NCBI RefSeq assembly: GCF_001644025.1
Contig: NZ_LUUK01000155.1
Location: forward strand, 23,702 to 87,701
DNA length: 64,000 bases
Reading direction: 5' to 3'
DNA from: Methylomonas koyamae
Lineage (GTDB): Bacteria; Pseudomonadota; Gammaproteobacteria; Methylococcales; Methylomonadaceae
The position numbers and the translations under genes are program-made. Under the pieces are notes generated by a model. That model worked only from the letters and a program-made list of their open reading frames with translations. It ran no database searches and was not told the DNA's origin. Of the stretch, positions 19,645-28,784 are shown piece by piece; the stretch's first letter is position 1, and the number at the start of each line of letters is the position of its first letter.

Positions 19645-20066
19645 TACTTTACCAGCGAGATTGACAAATGCTTGGTCCGTCCACGTCCGCAAAAACTTAG
19701 AAAATCCCTAACAACATAGCAAGCATAGTGAAAAAAATGCGAATTAGTTAGCGCTTACAGGCCGGTTTGAGACTGGATGCCTTGATCCGCAGCGATGCGG
19801 TGTGCGTCGGTTGGGGGGTACCTTGTTGCGGATCAATTCAAACGACGTACAGCGACGCATTGGAGAACAGTGCGAGAAAGAATGCGGCCTCTTCGACGGC
19901 CGCTCGGTCGGAAAACCGTAGACCTAGGAAAACCTCTTAGACCAACCTTTTGTCCGTTGGCGAGAAGTTCTGTTGTGTCGATAAGCCGGTTGGAAGCCTC
20001 TTCAAGCGGTTGTTTTACCCGAATCGGCGTGAATCGCTCCCGACGGCGGCCGGGAGCGACAGCCCG
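19645..20066. other. Gene-free gap of about 420 bp upstream of the receptor gene
   Basis: No convincing gene is seen. The notable feature is a perfect 10-bp inverted repeat, TTGATCCGCA (19782-19791) with TGCGGATCAA (19827-19836), flanked by TTTGA/TCAAA. On the minus strand this lies in the 5' region of the receptor gene, 140-190 bp upstream of its start. The gap does not show the conserved parts of the cobalamin or c-di-GMP-I riboswitches. Confidence 0.5.
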
Positions 20067-21107
20067 TCAAACTAGGAAATTCAATTGTTGCACGCTACCC
20101 GCTTGGCCCTGCTCGGTTAAATAGAAACCGCTGCTGGCAACTTCGGCGCGCGACTGATTGTTGTCGTCTTTCAGTTGGAACGGCGTGGTCAGATGCCCCA
20201 GGTAGATCGCCCCGACATTCTTCGCCCCCAAGGCCAGCAATTGCTGACTGCCGTCGGCGTTGCGCTGCCAGATTCTGAGCTTTTGATAGATAGCATCGGC
20301 GGCATCGATAAACTGGTTACCGTCCTGATCGTAATTAGCCAATTCGGCGAAGCCGTTGCCGGTCAACGCGCCGAACAATTCGGAACCGTCGTTGACGCTG
20401 CCGTCGTTGTTTTTGTCAAGCGCCAACAATCCGCTGCCGGATTTAAGCCCGGCAATCTGATCCGGCGTGCCATCGGCGTCGATATCGAATTGGAACGACG
20501 TGTTGCTCAGCTCAGCGGCCGTGCCGTCGAAGTTAATGACCAAGGGGTCTTTTTTTTGCGCGTCGCCGACCTGTATCGTGTTGCTGACTTCCGCGTAAAA
20601 GCTCCGACTCATGTTTAGGGACAGCGAAAAACTAAGGGATCGGCCATCCTGGGTGTTAATCGTGCCCTCGGCACTGAACGAAGTGGTTTCGCTTTCGAAA
20701 TAACTCAGCGTCTGTTGATAGGTCAGACCGCCGTTATCCGCTTGCGCGGCCGGCGCGGGTTGTTGATCTTGGTAGGTCGGCTGGTCGGTGCCGGCGGTCA
20801 ATTGGTCGGGACTAAAGGTTTTCAGATCGCGGCCGGTGATTTCCTTGACCATGCGCCGGATGATTTGCATCATCAAACTGTCTTTCGACTCGACCGGTGT
20901 CTCGGTATCCAGCGCCTTGGTCGCGCTAGCCTGTTTGGCTTGTTTAGCTTGACCGGCTCGGCTGAGACTCAAGCGATCGTCGACCGGGCGGCGCGCTTCG
21001 TCCGAGCGTCGGTCCGGATGGCGGATGTTCAACACTTCCCGGCGATTGCTGACTTGCTGCTGCTGATGCCGGCCTTGCATTTTGATGGTGGAGTTGTCAA
21101 TGATCAT
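20067..21107 (-). CDS. Hypothetical protein with EF-hand-like calcium loops
   Basis: A 346-residue protein without a signal peptide. The N-terminal 100 residues are polar and Gln/Arg-rich. The middle (about 130-190) is beta-rich (TTSFSAEGTINTQDGRSLSF). The C-terminal part has Asp/Asn-rich loops resembling calcium-binding EF-hand or dockerin loops: DIDADGTPDQ, DKNNDGSVNDGSELFG and DQDGNQFIDAAD. This arrangement occurs in a widespread gammaproteobacterial hypothetical family. The function is not known. It follows cyaA by 49 nt in the same direction. Confidence 0.8.
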   Translation of the reverse strand: MIIDNSTIKMQGRHQQQQVSNRREVLNIRHPDRRSDEARRPVDDRLSLSRAGQAKQAKQASATKALDTETPVESKDSLMMQIIRRMVKEITGRDLKTFSPDQLTAGTDQPTYQDQQPAPAAQADNGGLTYQQTLSYFESETTSFSAEGTINTQDGRSLSFSLSLNMSRSFYAEVSNTIQVGDAQKKDPLVINFDGTAAELSNTSFQFDIDADGTPDQIAGLKSGSGLLALDKNNDGSVNDGSELFGALTGNGFAELANYDQDGNQFIDAADAIYQKLRIWQRNADGSQQLLALGAKNVGAIYLGHLTTPFQLKDDNNQSRAEVASSGFYLTEQGQAGSVQQLNFLV

Positions 21108-21156
21108 AAAGCCCCCTACTTCAAAAATGGTGTGATCCAGTTATCGGCGGGCCGAC

Positions 21157-23958
21157 CTATATGTTTAATTTATCCTCGATTTTTTGTTTGAAGTTCAGAA
21201 AGTGCACGGTTTGCAATCGATCCGGCGTTTCGGCGCCCATCGCTTGACAGGGCACCTCGATCTCGGTGATGTGGAAGGGATAATTCTCGCTGGCCTTCCG
21301 GTAGCCGAGTATGTGCTGACGAACCGCGCCATAGCCGCTCGGATCGTCGAGCGGAAACCAGCGCTCGTTGCAATACACCCCCAACCGGCTAGGCGTCTCG
21401 CCGGCGATGCGCACGCTCAGTTCCATCGCGCTGGCTTTTAATTTGGGCTGGGCCGGATGGCACGAAATCACGCCGGCCGAGTTACGGTATATCTCGTAGT
21501 ATTTCAGGAGTGGGACCTGGGGTAAGCGATCCTGGGCAATCAAGGTCGAGAAAAATACCGAATAATGGGCCAGCACGTGCTCCGCGCCGGCGTTGGCATG
21601 CTGACGCAAATACAGCGCCCCGTGCTCGTCGACGATATAAACGCCAACATGCTTGCTGGTGACGTGGTAGAACAATTGGACCGTATCCGGCTGATTATAT
21701 TGATAGAGGAACGGGATATAGGTCTGCTCCAGTACGTAATCGTCGAAAAACACCGGCGCGTAGCCGCCGTGCGGCTTGGCCAACTCTTGTAACAGCTGCG
21801 GCTGAGTGTCCAGCAAGTAATAACTCAAACGCTCGCCGCTCATAGCAAACATCGCGTACCCACCCCCGGCCGCCGTGACGTAACGCTGGTAGGGCGCGAC
21901 CGGCCGATCGGCGATGGCCGTCAGTCTGGCGAAAAGCGCTTCGAGGCGGCCGACGATACTGCGGCCGCGCACCGGGGTATAGCACAATACCTGCAGTTGA
22001 TCGGCCGCTGGCGGTTTGACGCCGTCGTTGAATAACTCGGTCAAGCAGGTGAAGACGCCCTCCAAGCCGCTGTAACGGTGTAAGGTTGCCTCGCCCCACA
22101 CGCTGATCGATAGGCGTTGCATCCCCAGCACGAAGCACAAACGGTTGTCGCCGTAACTGAGCGGATCGGCGCGTTCGCTCATCACCAGCTGTTTGGCATG
22201 ACTGCTGTCGACCGGCAATTTTTCCCGCCAATTGACCAGCAGCAAGGTGGCTTGCACGCGGTTCGGGCGGTTATAGATCGCCAGATCGGCTTCCCGGCTC
22301 AACAAGTGCCGGGTCAGAAACTGGTTTAACTCATTGAGCAACTGTTGAGCTTCGCCGCCGGCTTGCGCACTACCGCTCTCCAATACGTGCAGGTTGATGC
22401 TCTTTTTATACAGCCCGTTGATCACGGCCCAGCACAGCAATTCAAGCAGACTGTCGCCCTGTTTGATCGCCCGACCCAGCGCTAATTGCTTGGCGGACGG
22501 CCGTTCGGTAAACAAATACCAGACGGGCGCGTCGGAACCCGCCGTGACTTCCGCCGCAACCAGCAAATCCGGTTTGTTCTGCACCGCCTGGCGGGTGGAC
22601 AGCACTTCGATCTTGTCGGGACGCAAATCCAACTCGACTTTCAACTTACGGCCGACCAATTTCAAATCTTGATTTTCGCGCTGCGCTTGATCCAAGGGCA
22701 TACCGACGAATTGCAGAATCATTTTTAGGCATTGCTGCAGCTGCTGACGGATCACCGCGTGCTCGGCGCCGGCCTTGGCGATATCCCAAAAACGCACGGT
22801 CGCCAAATTGTCCAGCAAATCGTCGGGCCACTGCCATTGCTCGGCCACCTCCCGCAAGAAGTCCTGCTGCATCTGGCGCGCTCGGTTTTCGATCGGCGCA
22901 GCGCCGGTGCCGACGATTTTCAGGTAAAAACATTCGCGGGCCAATTCCAGGCGCCGTCCGCCGTCGATGCCGCGCAGATAGGCGTCGACCTTGCTATAGA
23001 TCATCAGATAGGGATCGAGGCTATCGACGCTAAACTCGCCTTGATAAATCGCGCGCTTCATAGCCAGACACAACCACTGCGGCGTCGGAAATTCGCTGGC
23101 GTAACTTTCCATCAAAAACAGTTTCAACAGCGATTTGTGCGGGGAAGTCAGGGACTTGAAGATATGCCACAGCGTCGCGCTGGCGAACTCCGCAACCGGC
23201 ACTTGATGCATGCCGCCGAAATCGATCACTTCAGGCTCGGAGACGAAACGGTTTTCGAGCAAATGCTTTACATATTGCGGATATTGATGATCCTGTTCCG
23301 GCGGCACCAGCCACCACAGCGGAATTCGGCCGGCAATATAAATAGATGTACGATAGAACTCTTCCAGCAGCAGATAGTGTTGAGTTTCCCCGCTGCTTTC
23401 CTTCGAAATCGGGGTATTTTCGCCGCGCGCGAATTGGCCGGCGTCCATCAGAAAAAAGTGGGTTTCCAGCTTTAGCGAAGCTGCCCACTTTTCGATGTCG
23501 CGGGCCTTTTGTTCCAGTTCGGCCAGTTGGTCGGCCGCCAAACCCGGCGCGTGGCACAACCAGATATCGATGTCGCTGTCCCTGGAAAAGGCCATGCTGC
23601 CAACGCTGCCCATCAGATAGATCGCATCGATCGGATGTTGGCGCAAGGCCTTGCGCTTGAACGCAAAGCCCTTGCTGAACTGCTTCGCCGCGTCCAGCGT
23701 TTGTTTGGACGGCGCGTAGTCGGGAATCCCGGCCGGCGTATCCAGCGCGATGAAACCGGGCAACAAGGGGTGATTTTGATGAAACAACAACGGCAACAAT
23801 TTCAAAAACTCTTGTTGCCGCGGCTGCAGCAAACTCTGCACCCGTTGCAAGCGCTGCTGATTGAAATGCTTGAAACGTTGGACGACGGCTTGCAAATCCT
23901 TGCGGCTGATGTCTTCGCCGGGAGCGCCCAATTGAATAGCGGGAAGTCGATTGATCAC
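21157..23958 (-). CDS. cyaA: Class I adenylate cyclase
   Basis: A 933-residue enterobacterial-type (class I) adenylate cyclase, slightly longer than the E. coli protein. The catalytic nucleotidyltransferase-like motif is present: GSVGS (117-121) followed by DSDIDIW (127-133). Other family blocks are YLLLEEFYRTSIYIAGRIPLWWLVPPE, FPTPQWLCLAMKRAIYQGEFSVDSLDPYLMIYSKVDAYL and the C-terminal regulatory half. It makes cAMP from ATP in the cytoplasm. The window also encodes CpdA, a predicted cAMP phosphodiesterase, so both synthesis and breakdown genes lie within 15 kb. Confidence 0.96.
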   Translation of the reverse strand: MINRLPAIQLGAPGEDISRKDLQAVVQRFKHFNQQRLQRVQSLLQPRQQEFLKLLPLLFHQNHPLLPGFIALDTPAGIPDYAPSKQTLDAAKQFSKGFAFKRKALRQHPIDAIYLMGSVGSMAFSRDSDIDIWLCHAPGLAADQLAELEQKARDIEKWAASLKLETHFFLMDAGQFARGENTPISKESSGETQHYLLLEEFYRTSIYIAGRIPLWWLVPPEQDHQYPQYVKHLLENRFVSEPEVIDFGGMHQVPVAEFASATLWHIFKSLTSPHKSLLKLFLMESYASEFPTPQWLCLAMKRAIYQGEFSVDSLDPYLMIYSKVDAYLRGIDGGRRLELARECFYLKIVGTGAAPIENRARQMQQDFLREVAEQWQWPDDLLDNLATVRFWDIAKAGAEHAVIRQQLQQCLKMILQFVGMPLDQAQRENQDLKLVGRKLKVELDLRPDKIEVLSTRQAVQNKPDLLVAAEVTAGSDAPVWYLFTERPSAKQLALGRAIKQGDSLLELLCWAVINGLYKKSINLHVLESGSAQAGGEAQQLLNELNQFLTRHLLSREADLAIYNRPNRVQATLLLVNWREKLPVDSSHAKQLVMSERADPLSYGDNRLCFVLGMQRLSISVWGEATLHRYSGLEGVFTCLTELFNDGVKPPAADQLQVLCYTPVRGRSIVGRLEALFARLTAIADRPVAPYQRYVTAAGGGYAMFAMSGERLSYYLLDTQPQLLQELAKPHGGYAPVFFDDYVLEQTYIPFLYQYNQPDTVQLFYHVTSKHVGVYIVDEHGALYLRQHANAGAEHVLAHYSVFFSTLIAQDRLPQVPLLKYYEIYRNSAGVISCHPAQPKLKASAMELSVRIAGETPSRLGVYCNERWFPLDDPSGYGAVRQHILGYRKASENYPFHITEIEVPCQAMGAETPDRLQTVHFLNFKQKIEDKLNI

Positions 23959-23999
23959 GGATGCCGAACTCGCTGAGTTTGCCGTCTAGTATAGAGTCT

Positions 24000-24599
24000 T
24001 CAGGCCAGATGCGCTTCCAGTCTAACGAATTCGCCGCCGCCGTCCCGGTAACAAGTAAAACGGGTCAATCCGGCGTGCGGTACCGAAATCGCGAAGCCGC
24101 GCTCCACCGGCAAACCCAGCAAAACGCTGAACAAGCAGCGAATCACGCCGGCATGGCAAACCGCCAACACCCGCTGACCGGCGTGGTCGTCGATCACGCG
24201 CCGCCATCCCGCGCCGACCCGCGCCGCGAAATCGGCATAGGCTTCGCCGCCGGGTGGCGGGCAGGCGTGCGGGCGTTCGCAAAATGCCGCCCAGCGCGCG
24301 GGGTCGGACGCTTGAATTTCGGTGGCGGACCGTCCCTCCCATGCCCCGAAATCGATCTCCCGCCACTCCTGCAAAGTATGAAACGGCAAGGCTCGACGGG
24401 CGGCATAGACTTCGCCGAACCCCCGACACCGTAGTAACGGCGAACTGACCACGCTTTCCCAATCGCCGCTAGCGCAGCGCGCTTCCATGGCTTGCCAACC
24501 AAGCGCGGTCAATTCGTCGTCGCGACTACCCCGGTAGACCGCGCCGCCGCAAGCCTCGCCGTGCCGGAGTAAATCGACGGTGGTGATCTCGACGGTCAA
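24000..24599 (-). CDS. Histidine phosphatase family protein
   Basis: A 199-residue phosphoglycerate-mutase-like phosphatase. The catalytic RHG is seen in VDLLRHGEACGG, with the second His in LAVCHAGVIRCLF; EWREIDFGAWEGRS supplies the acid. This resembles alpha-ribazole-5'-phosphate phosphatase (CobC) of cobalamin synthesis and related small-molecule phosphatases. No cobalamin gene is adjacent, so substrate is open. It precedes cyaA by 41 nt. Confidence 0.87.
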   Translation of the reverse strand: MTVEITTVDLLRHGEACGGAVYRGSRDDELTALGWQAMEARCASGDWESVVSSPLLRCRGFGEVYAARRALPFHTLQEWREIDFGAWEGRSATEIQASDPARWAAFCERPHACPPPGGEAYADFAARVGAGWRRVIDDHAGQRVLAVCHAGVIRCLFSVLLGLPVERGFAISVPHAGLTRFTCYRDGGGEFVRLEAHLA

Positions 24600-24662
24600 C
24601 GCTCGCTTCCTCGCAAAAATTCGAGATTCTACCCTAAGCGGTCAACCTTAACTTCGCCAGCC

Positions 24663-24726
24663 AGCTTGTCGTATACACATCATTAAGCGCTGTCGATTGT
24701 CGATTTTGTCGTAATCTCGACAAGCT
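24663..24726. promoter_or_regulatory. Inverted repeats upstream of the hydrogenase promoter
   Basis: AGCTTGTCG (24663-24671) is the reverse complement of CGACAAGCT (24718-24726). Between them is a second TTGTCG (24706-24711), pairing with the same right arm at 6-nt spacing, plus direct TGTCGATT-like units (24691-24709). Placed 50-115 bp upstream of the candidate sigma-54 site, these could be enhancer sites for an NtrC-type activator such as HoxA/HupR. That role is inference. Confidence 0.4.
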
Positions 24727-24774
24727 CATCGGTATTTCCCACGGGAACTTCAAGGTAATCTCGCCAAAAATCGA

Positions 24775-24792
24775 CCGGCATGGATGTTGCGT
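24775..24792 (+). promoter_or_regulatory. Candidate sigma-54 promoter of the hydrogenase operon
   Basis: CCGGCATGGATGTTGCGT has GG (24777-24778) and GC (24789-24790) separated by exactly 10 nt, and matches GGCA...TTGC of the sigma-54 consensus. A start about 12 nt downstream would give a leader of roughly 118 nt before the hyaA ATG. Several proteobacterial uptake hydrogenases use sigma-54. Confidence 0.45.
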
Positions 24793-24919
24793 AAGCTCTG
24801 CGGGCTTCAACCGGCCGGCCGCAGCGCCGCCGGAAAAAACAATAACCGCGAATTCGAGCCGGGACGGCCGAATCCGCCGATCCGCGCGCGGATCGCGTAT
24901 GGCAACGCCAGGAGTGTCC

Positions 24920-26005
24920 ATGATCGAAACCTTTTACGATGTGATGCGCCGGCAGGGCATCACCCGCCGCAGCTTCTTGAAGTTTTGCAGCCTGACCGCC
25001 GCCTCGCTGGGTTTGAGTCCGGCGTTCGCGCCGAAAATCGCCCATGCGATGGAAACCAAACCGCGGATTCCGGTGTTGTGGCTGCACGGTCTGGAATGCA
25101 CCTGTTGTTCGGAATCCTTCATCCGTTCCGGCCACCCGCTGGCGAAAGACGTGATCCTGTCCATGCTATCGCTGGACTATGACGACACCATCATGGCGGC
25201 CGCCGGTCATAACGCCGAAGCCATCATTGATGAAATCGTCGAAAAATACAAAGGCAATTACATCCTGGCCGTGGAAGGCAATCCGCCGCTGGCCGAGGAC
25301 GGCATGTATTGCATCATCGGCGGCAAACCGTTTGTTGAGCAACTCAAATACGCCGCCGAGAGTTGCAAGGCCATTATTTCCTGGGGCTCCTGCGCTTCGT
25401 GGGGTTGCGTGCAGGCCGCCAAACCCAATCCGACCCGCGCCACGCCGGTGCATAAAGTACCGGGTCTGGCCAACAAACCGATTATCAAAGTGCCCGGCTG
25501 CCCGCCGATCGCCGAAGTGATGACCGCCGTGGTGGCCTACCTGCTGACCTTCGATAAGCTGCCCACCTTGGACAAACAAGGCCGGCCGCAAATGTTTTAT
25601 AGCCAGCGCATCCACGACAAATGCTACCGCCGGCCGCATTTCGACGCCGGCCAGTTCGTCGAGCAATGGGACGACGAAGCCGCCCGCCAAGGCCATTGTC
25701 TATACAAAATGGGCTGCAAGGGGCCGACTACTTACAACGCCTGCTCGACCGTAAAATGGAACGAAGGTACCTCATTCCCGATCCAGTCCGGCCACGGCTG
25801 TATCGGCTGCTCGGAAGACGGTTTCTGGGATAAAGGCAGTTTCTACGACCGCCTGACCGGCATCAACCAGTTCGGCATCGAAGCCAATGCCGACGTGGTC
25901 GGCGGTACCGCCGCCGGCATCGTCACCGCCGGCGTCGCCGCTCATGCCGGTCTGACTGCCTTGAACCGCGCCAAACAAGCCGATAAACAACCCGGAGCCG
26001 AATAA
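24920..26005 (+). CDS. hyaA: [NiFe] hydrogenase small subunit, O2-tolerant type
   Basis: A 361-residue small subunit. The ATG at 24920 follows an AGGAG site and starts the Tat signal with RRSFLKF, cleaved near AHA-ME. The proximal cluster region reads [12 protein letters not shown] and [14 protein letters not shown], which supply the two extra Cys residues of the [4Fe-3S] cluster found in O2-tolerant group 1 enzymes such as E. coli Hyd-1. Medial and distal cluster ligands lie in the C-terminal half ([42 protein letters not shown]). A C-terminal hydrophobic helix anchors it in the periplasmic face of the membrane. It transfers electrons from H2 oxidation to the b-type cytochrome. Confidence 0.97.
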   Translation: MIETFYDVMRRQGITRRSFLKFCSLTAASLGLSPAFAPKIAHAMETKPRIPVLWLHGLECTCCSESFIRSGHPLAKDVILSMLSLDYDDTIMAAAGHNAEAIIDEIVEKYKGNYILAVEGNPPLAEDGMYCIIGGKPFVEQLKYAAESCKAIISWGSCASWGCVQAAKPNPTRATPVHKVPGLANKPIIKVPGCPPIAEVMTAVVAYLLTFDKLPTLDKQGRPQMFYSQRIHDKCYRRPHFDAGQFVEQWDDEAARQGHCLYKMGCKGPTTYNACSTVKWNEGTSFPIQSGHGCIGCSEDGFWDKGSFYDRLTGINQFGIEANADVVGGTAAGIVTAGVAAHAGLTALNRAKQADKQPGAE

Positions 26006-26007
26006 TC

Positions 26008-27804
26008 ATGACCGTCACTGCTACCCCCAACGGTTTTCATCTGAACGACGCCGGCCGCCGCGTGGTGGTCGATCCAGTCACACGGATCGAAGGCCACATG
26101 CGTTGCGAAGTCAATATCGACGAGGAAAACATTATTCGCAACGCGGTGTCCAGCGGCACGATGTGGCGCGGCCTGGAAGTGATTTTAAAAGGCCGCGATC
26201 CGCGCGACGCCTGGGCCTTCGTGCAACGCATCTGCGGCGTCTGCACCGGCACCCACGCCTTGACCTCGGTGCGCGCGGTCGAGGACGCGTTGAAAATCAA
26301 GATTCCGGAAAACGCCAACTCAATCCGCAACATCATGCAACTGAGTTTGCAGGCGCACGACCACTTGGTGCATTTCTATCATTTGCACGCGCTGGATTGG
26401 GTCAACCCGGTCAACGCGCTGAAAGCCGATCCGGTCGCGACGTCCGCGTTGCAACAACAAATTTCGCCGAGCAATCCCAAGTCCTCGCCCGGCTATTTCC
26501 GTGACACCCAAAACCGTCTGAAAAAATTCGTCGAATCCGGCCAGCTCGGTCCGTTCAAAAACGGTTACTGGAGCAATCCGGCCTATTTGCTGCCGCCGGA
26601 AGCCGATTTGTTGGCGGTCACCCATTATCTGGAAGCGCTGGATTTTCAAAAAGACATCATGAAAATCCGCACGATATTCGGCGGCAAGGACCCGCATCCG
26701 AACTGGCTGGTCGGCGGCGTACCGTGCGCGATCAATATCGACGGCGTCGGCGCGGTCGGTGCGGTCAACATGGAACGTTTGAACCTGATTTCGTCGATCA
26801 TCGACCGTACCATCACCTTCATCGACCAAATCTACATCCCGGATTTACTGGCGATCGCCCAGTTTTACAAAGGCTGGTTGTACGGTGGCGGCATTTCCGG
26901 CCAAAGCCTACTGTCCTACGGCGATATCCCGGATAAAGCCAACGACTATTCGGCGGCTAATCTGCTGATGCCGCGCGGCGCGATCATCAACGGCGATCTG
27001 AGCAAGGTCCACGAAGTCGATCTGACCGACCCGAAACAGATTCAGGAGTTCGTACCACACTCCTGGTACAAATACCCGGACGAAGCCGCCGGCCTGCACC
27101 CCTGGGACGGCATCACCGATCCCAATTACAAGCTCGGCTCGAATACCAAGGGCGATCGCACCCATATTAAAGAATTGGACGAATCGGCCAAATACTCGTG
27201 GATCAAAGCGCCGCGCTGGCGCGGCCACGCGATGGAAGTCGGCCCGCTGGCCCGCTACGTGATCGGCTACGCCCAGGGCAATAAGGAAATCACCGAACAA
27301 ATCAATTTCGTATTGAAAACGCTGGACGTGCCGGTCAGCGCGTTGTTCTCGACGCTGGGCCGCACCGCCGCGCGCGGCCTGGAAGCCCAGTGGGCGGCCG
27401 GCAAGATGCGTTACTTCATGGACAAACTGATCGCCAACGTCAAGGCTGGCGATTTGGCGACCGCCAACGTCGAGCGCTGGGATCCGGACACCTGGCCAAG
27501 CAGCGTCAAGGGCGTGGGTTTCACCGAAGCCCCGCGCGGCGCGCTGGGCCATTGGCTGAAAATCGAAGACACCAAGATCGCCAACTACCAATGCGTGGTG
27601 CCGACCACCTGGAACGGTTCGCCGCGCGACGAGCACGGCAATATCGGCGCCTTCGAGGCTTCGTTGATGAACACCAAGGTCGAGCGCCCGGAAGAGCCGG
27701 TCGAGATCTTGCGGACGCTGCACAGCTTCGATCCTTGCTTGGCTTGTTCGACTCATGTGATGAGTCCGGATGGACAGGAACTAACCCAAGTGAAGGTGCG
27801 TTGA
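26008..27804 (+). CDS. hyaB: [NiFe] hydrogenase large subunit
   Basis: A 598-residue catalytic subunit. The first nickel-binding motif is [12 protein letters not shown] (about 71-82) and the second is [11 protein letters not shown] near the C-terminus, giving the four Cys ligands of the Ni-Fe site. The protein ends shortly after ([13 protein letters not shown]), so a short C-terminal peptide after the His is available for removal by the HyaD protease encoded downstream. It starts 2 nt after the small-subunit stop. It travels to the periplasm bound to the small subunit's Tat signal. Confidence 0.97.
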   Translation: MTVTATPNGFHLNDAGRRVVVDPVTRIEGHMRCEVNIDEENIIRNAVSSGTMWRGLEVILKGRDPRDAWAFVQRICGVCTGTHALTSVRAVEDALKIKIPENANSIRNIMQLSLQAHDHLVHFYHLHALDWVNPVNALKADPVATSALQQQISPSNPKSSPGYFRDTQNRLKKFVESGQLGPFKNGYWSNPAYLLPPEADLLAVTHYLEALDFQKDIMKIRTIFGGKDPHPNWLVGGVPCAINIDGVGAVGAVNMERLNLISSIIDRTITFIDQIYIPDLLAIAQFYKGWLYGGGISGQSLLSYGDIPDKANDYSAANLLMPRGAIINGDLSKVHEVDLTDPKQIQEFVPHSWYKYPDEAAGLHPWDGITDPNYKLGSNTKGDRTHIKELDESAKYSWIKAPRWRGHAMEVGPLARYVIGYAQGNKEITEQINFVLKTLDVPVSALFSTLGRTAARGLEAQWAAGKMRYFMDKLIANVKAGDLATANVERWDPDTWPSSVKGVGFTEAPRGALGHWLKIEDTKIANYQCVVPTTWNGSPRDEHGNIGAFEASLMNTKVERPEEPVEILRTLHSFDPCLACSTHVMSPDGQELTQVKVR

Positions 27805-27812
27805 TTAAACAA

Positions 27813-27845
27813 TGTAGGGCGGATCAGCGCAGCGTCATCCGCCGT
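27813..27845. repeat. Intergenic hairpin repeat inside the hydrogenase operon
   Basis: GGCGGAT (27818-27824) pairs with ATCCGCC (27837-27843) around AGCGCAGCG. Elements of this TGTAGGGCGGAT...ATCCGCC type are dispersed in many gammaproteobacterial genomes. Here it lies between hyaB and the small membrane gene and might form an mRNA hairpin that sets different transcript levels. Confidence 0.65.
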
Positions 27846-27874
27846 CATCAAATGCCGCAGTTCAGGAGAACACA

Positions 27875-28090
27875 ATGAACAAATTTTTGGCCTCCGCCGC
27901 CTTATTATTGACTTTCAGCCAGGCCGAAGCTCACAGCCATCCCGGCATCGACAACCTGAGCCACAGCCTCGAACACTTAATTCTGTCCTATCAACACTGG
28001 CTGCCCTATTTGGCGGCCGCTGGCTCGTTGAGCTTGGTCGCGATCGCGGCCGTCAAACGCTGGACCAACAGCCGTCGGAGCTCGAAATGA
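27875..28090 (+). CDS. Small membrane protein of the hydrogenase operon
   Basis: A 71-residue protein with a signal-like N-terminus (MNKFLASAALLLTFSQAEA), a His-containing middle (HSHPGIDNLSHSLEHLILSYQHW) and one membrane helix (LPYLAAAGSLSLVAIAAV), ending in a basic tail. A CAGGAG-like site precedes the ATG, and its stop overlaps the cytochrome start as ATGA. I do not recognise a named family. Its place between the large subunit and cytochrome b genes suggests a role in membrane anchoring or assembly, and several His residues could bind metal. Confidence 0.75.
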   Translation: MNKFLASAALLLTFSQAEAHSHPGIDNLSHSLEHLILSYQHWLPYLAAAGSLSLVAIAAVKRWTNSRRSSK

Positions 28091-28782
28091 GCACGCCGAC
28101 GGCTCCGGTTTACGTTTACGAATTGCCGGTTCGCCTGTGGCATTCAGTGAATGCCTTGGCCATCGTGGTGTTGGCGATTAGCGGATATCTCATCGCCTCG
28201 CCGCTGGCATCGCCATCCGGCGAAGCGTCCGAGCATTTTCTGATGGGCTATATCCGTTTCGCGCATTTCGCCGCCGGCTACGTGCTGGCGATAGGCATTG
28301 CCGGCCGGGCTTACTGGGCCTATGCCGGCAACGAGCATGCTCGGCAAATCTTTCTGCCGCCGCTGCTGAAAGCGCATTTTTGGGACGGCGTGTGGTGTGA
28401 AATCCGTTGGTATTGCTTTCTGGAAAAGCAGCCGCGCCATTATGTTGGTCACAATCCGCTGGCTATCCTGGCGATGCATTTTGCCTTCGTTTGGGGCGCC
28501 TTGTTCATGATCGTCACCGGATTCGCGTTGTACGGCGAAGGCGAAGGTCAAGGCAGTTGGCAATACGCGCTGTTCAGCAGTTGGCTGCTGCCCTTGTTCG
28601 GCGACAGTCAGACCGTGCATACCTGGCATCATTTGGTGATGTGGCTCATCGTTTGTTTCGTGGTCATTCACGTATACGTGGCGGTACGCGAGGAAAAATT
28701 GTCCGGCCAAAGCATGCTTTCGACGATAGTCACCGGCTGGCGCGTTTTCAAGGACGACAAACCCATCGACGACGCCCATTGA
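28087..28782 (+). CDS. hyaC: Hydrogenase b-type cytochrome subunit
   Basis: A 231-residue integral membrane cytochrome b of the hydrogenase family. It starts PVYVYELPVRLWHSVNALAIVVLAISGYLI and continues with three further helices, including FAHFAAGYVLAIGIAGRAYWA, HFAFVWGALFMIVTGFALYGE and TWHHLVMWLIVCFVVIHVYVA. Conserved His residues in these helices bind two hemes b. It passes electrons from the small subunit to quinone. Tightly coupled with the small gene upstream (ATGA overlap). Confidence 0.95.
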   Translation: MSTPTAPVYVYELPVRLWHSVNALAIVVLAISGYLIASPLASPSGEASEHFLMGYIRFAHFAAGYVLAIGIAGRAYWAYAGNEHARQIFLPPLLKAHFWDGVWCEIRWYCFLEKQPRHYVGHNPLAILAMHFAFVWGALFMIVTGFALYGEGEGQGSWQYALFSSWLLPLFGDSQTVHTWHHLVMWLIVCFVVIHVYVAVREEKLSGQSMLSTIVTGWRVFKDDKPIDDAH

Positions 28783-28784
28783 GC

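Larger units (their letters stand above)
24600..24919. other. Divergent intergenic region, hydrogenase regulatory region
   Basis: About 320 bp between the phosphatase (minus) and hydrogenase (plus) genes. It holds a candidate sigma-54 promoter and inverted repeats, described separately. No gene is apparent. Confidence 0.7.

Noticed and set aside
19645..20066. Cobalamin or c-di-GMP riboswitch before the TonB receptor
   Set aside because: I compared both strands by eye with the conserved cobalamin and c-di-GMP-I core sequences and found no match.
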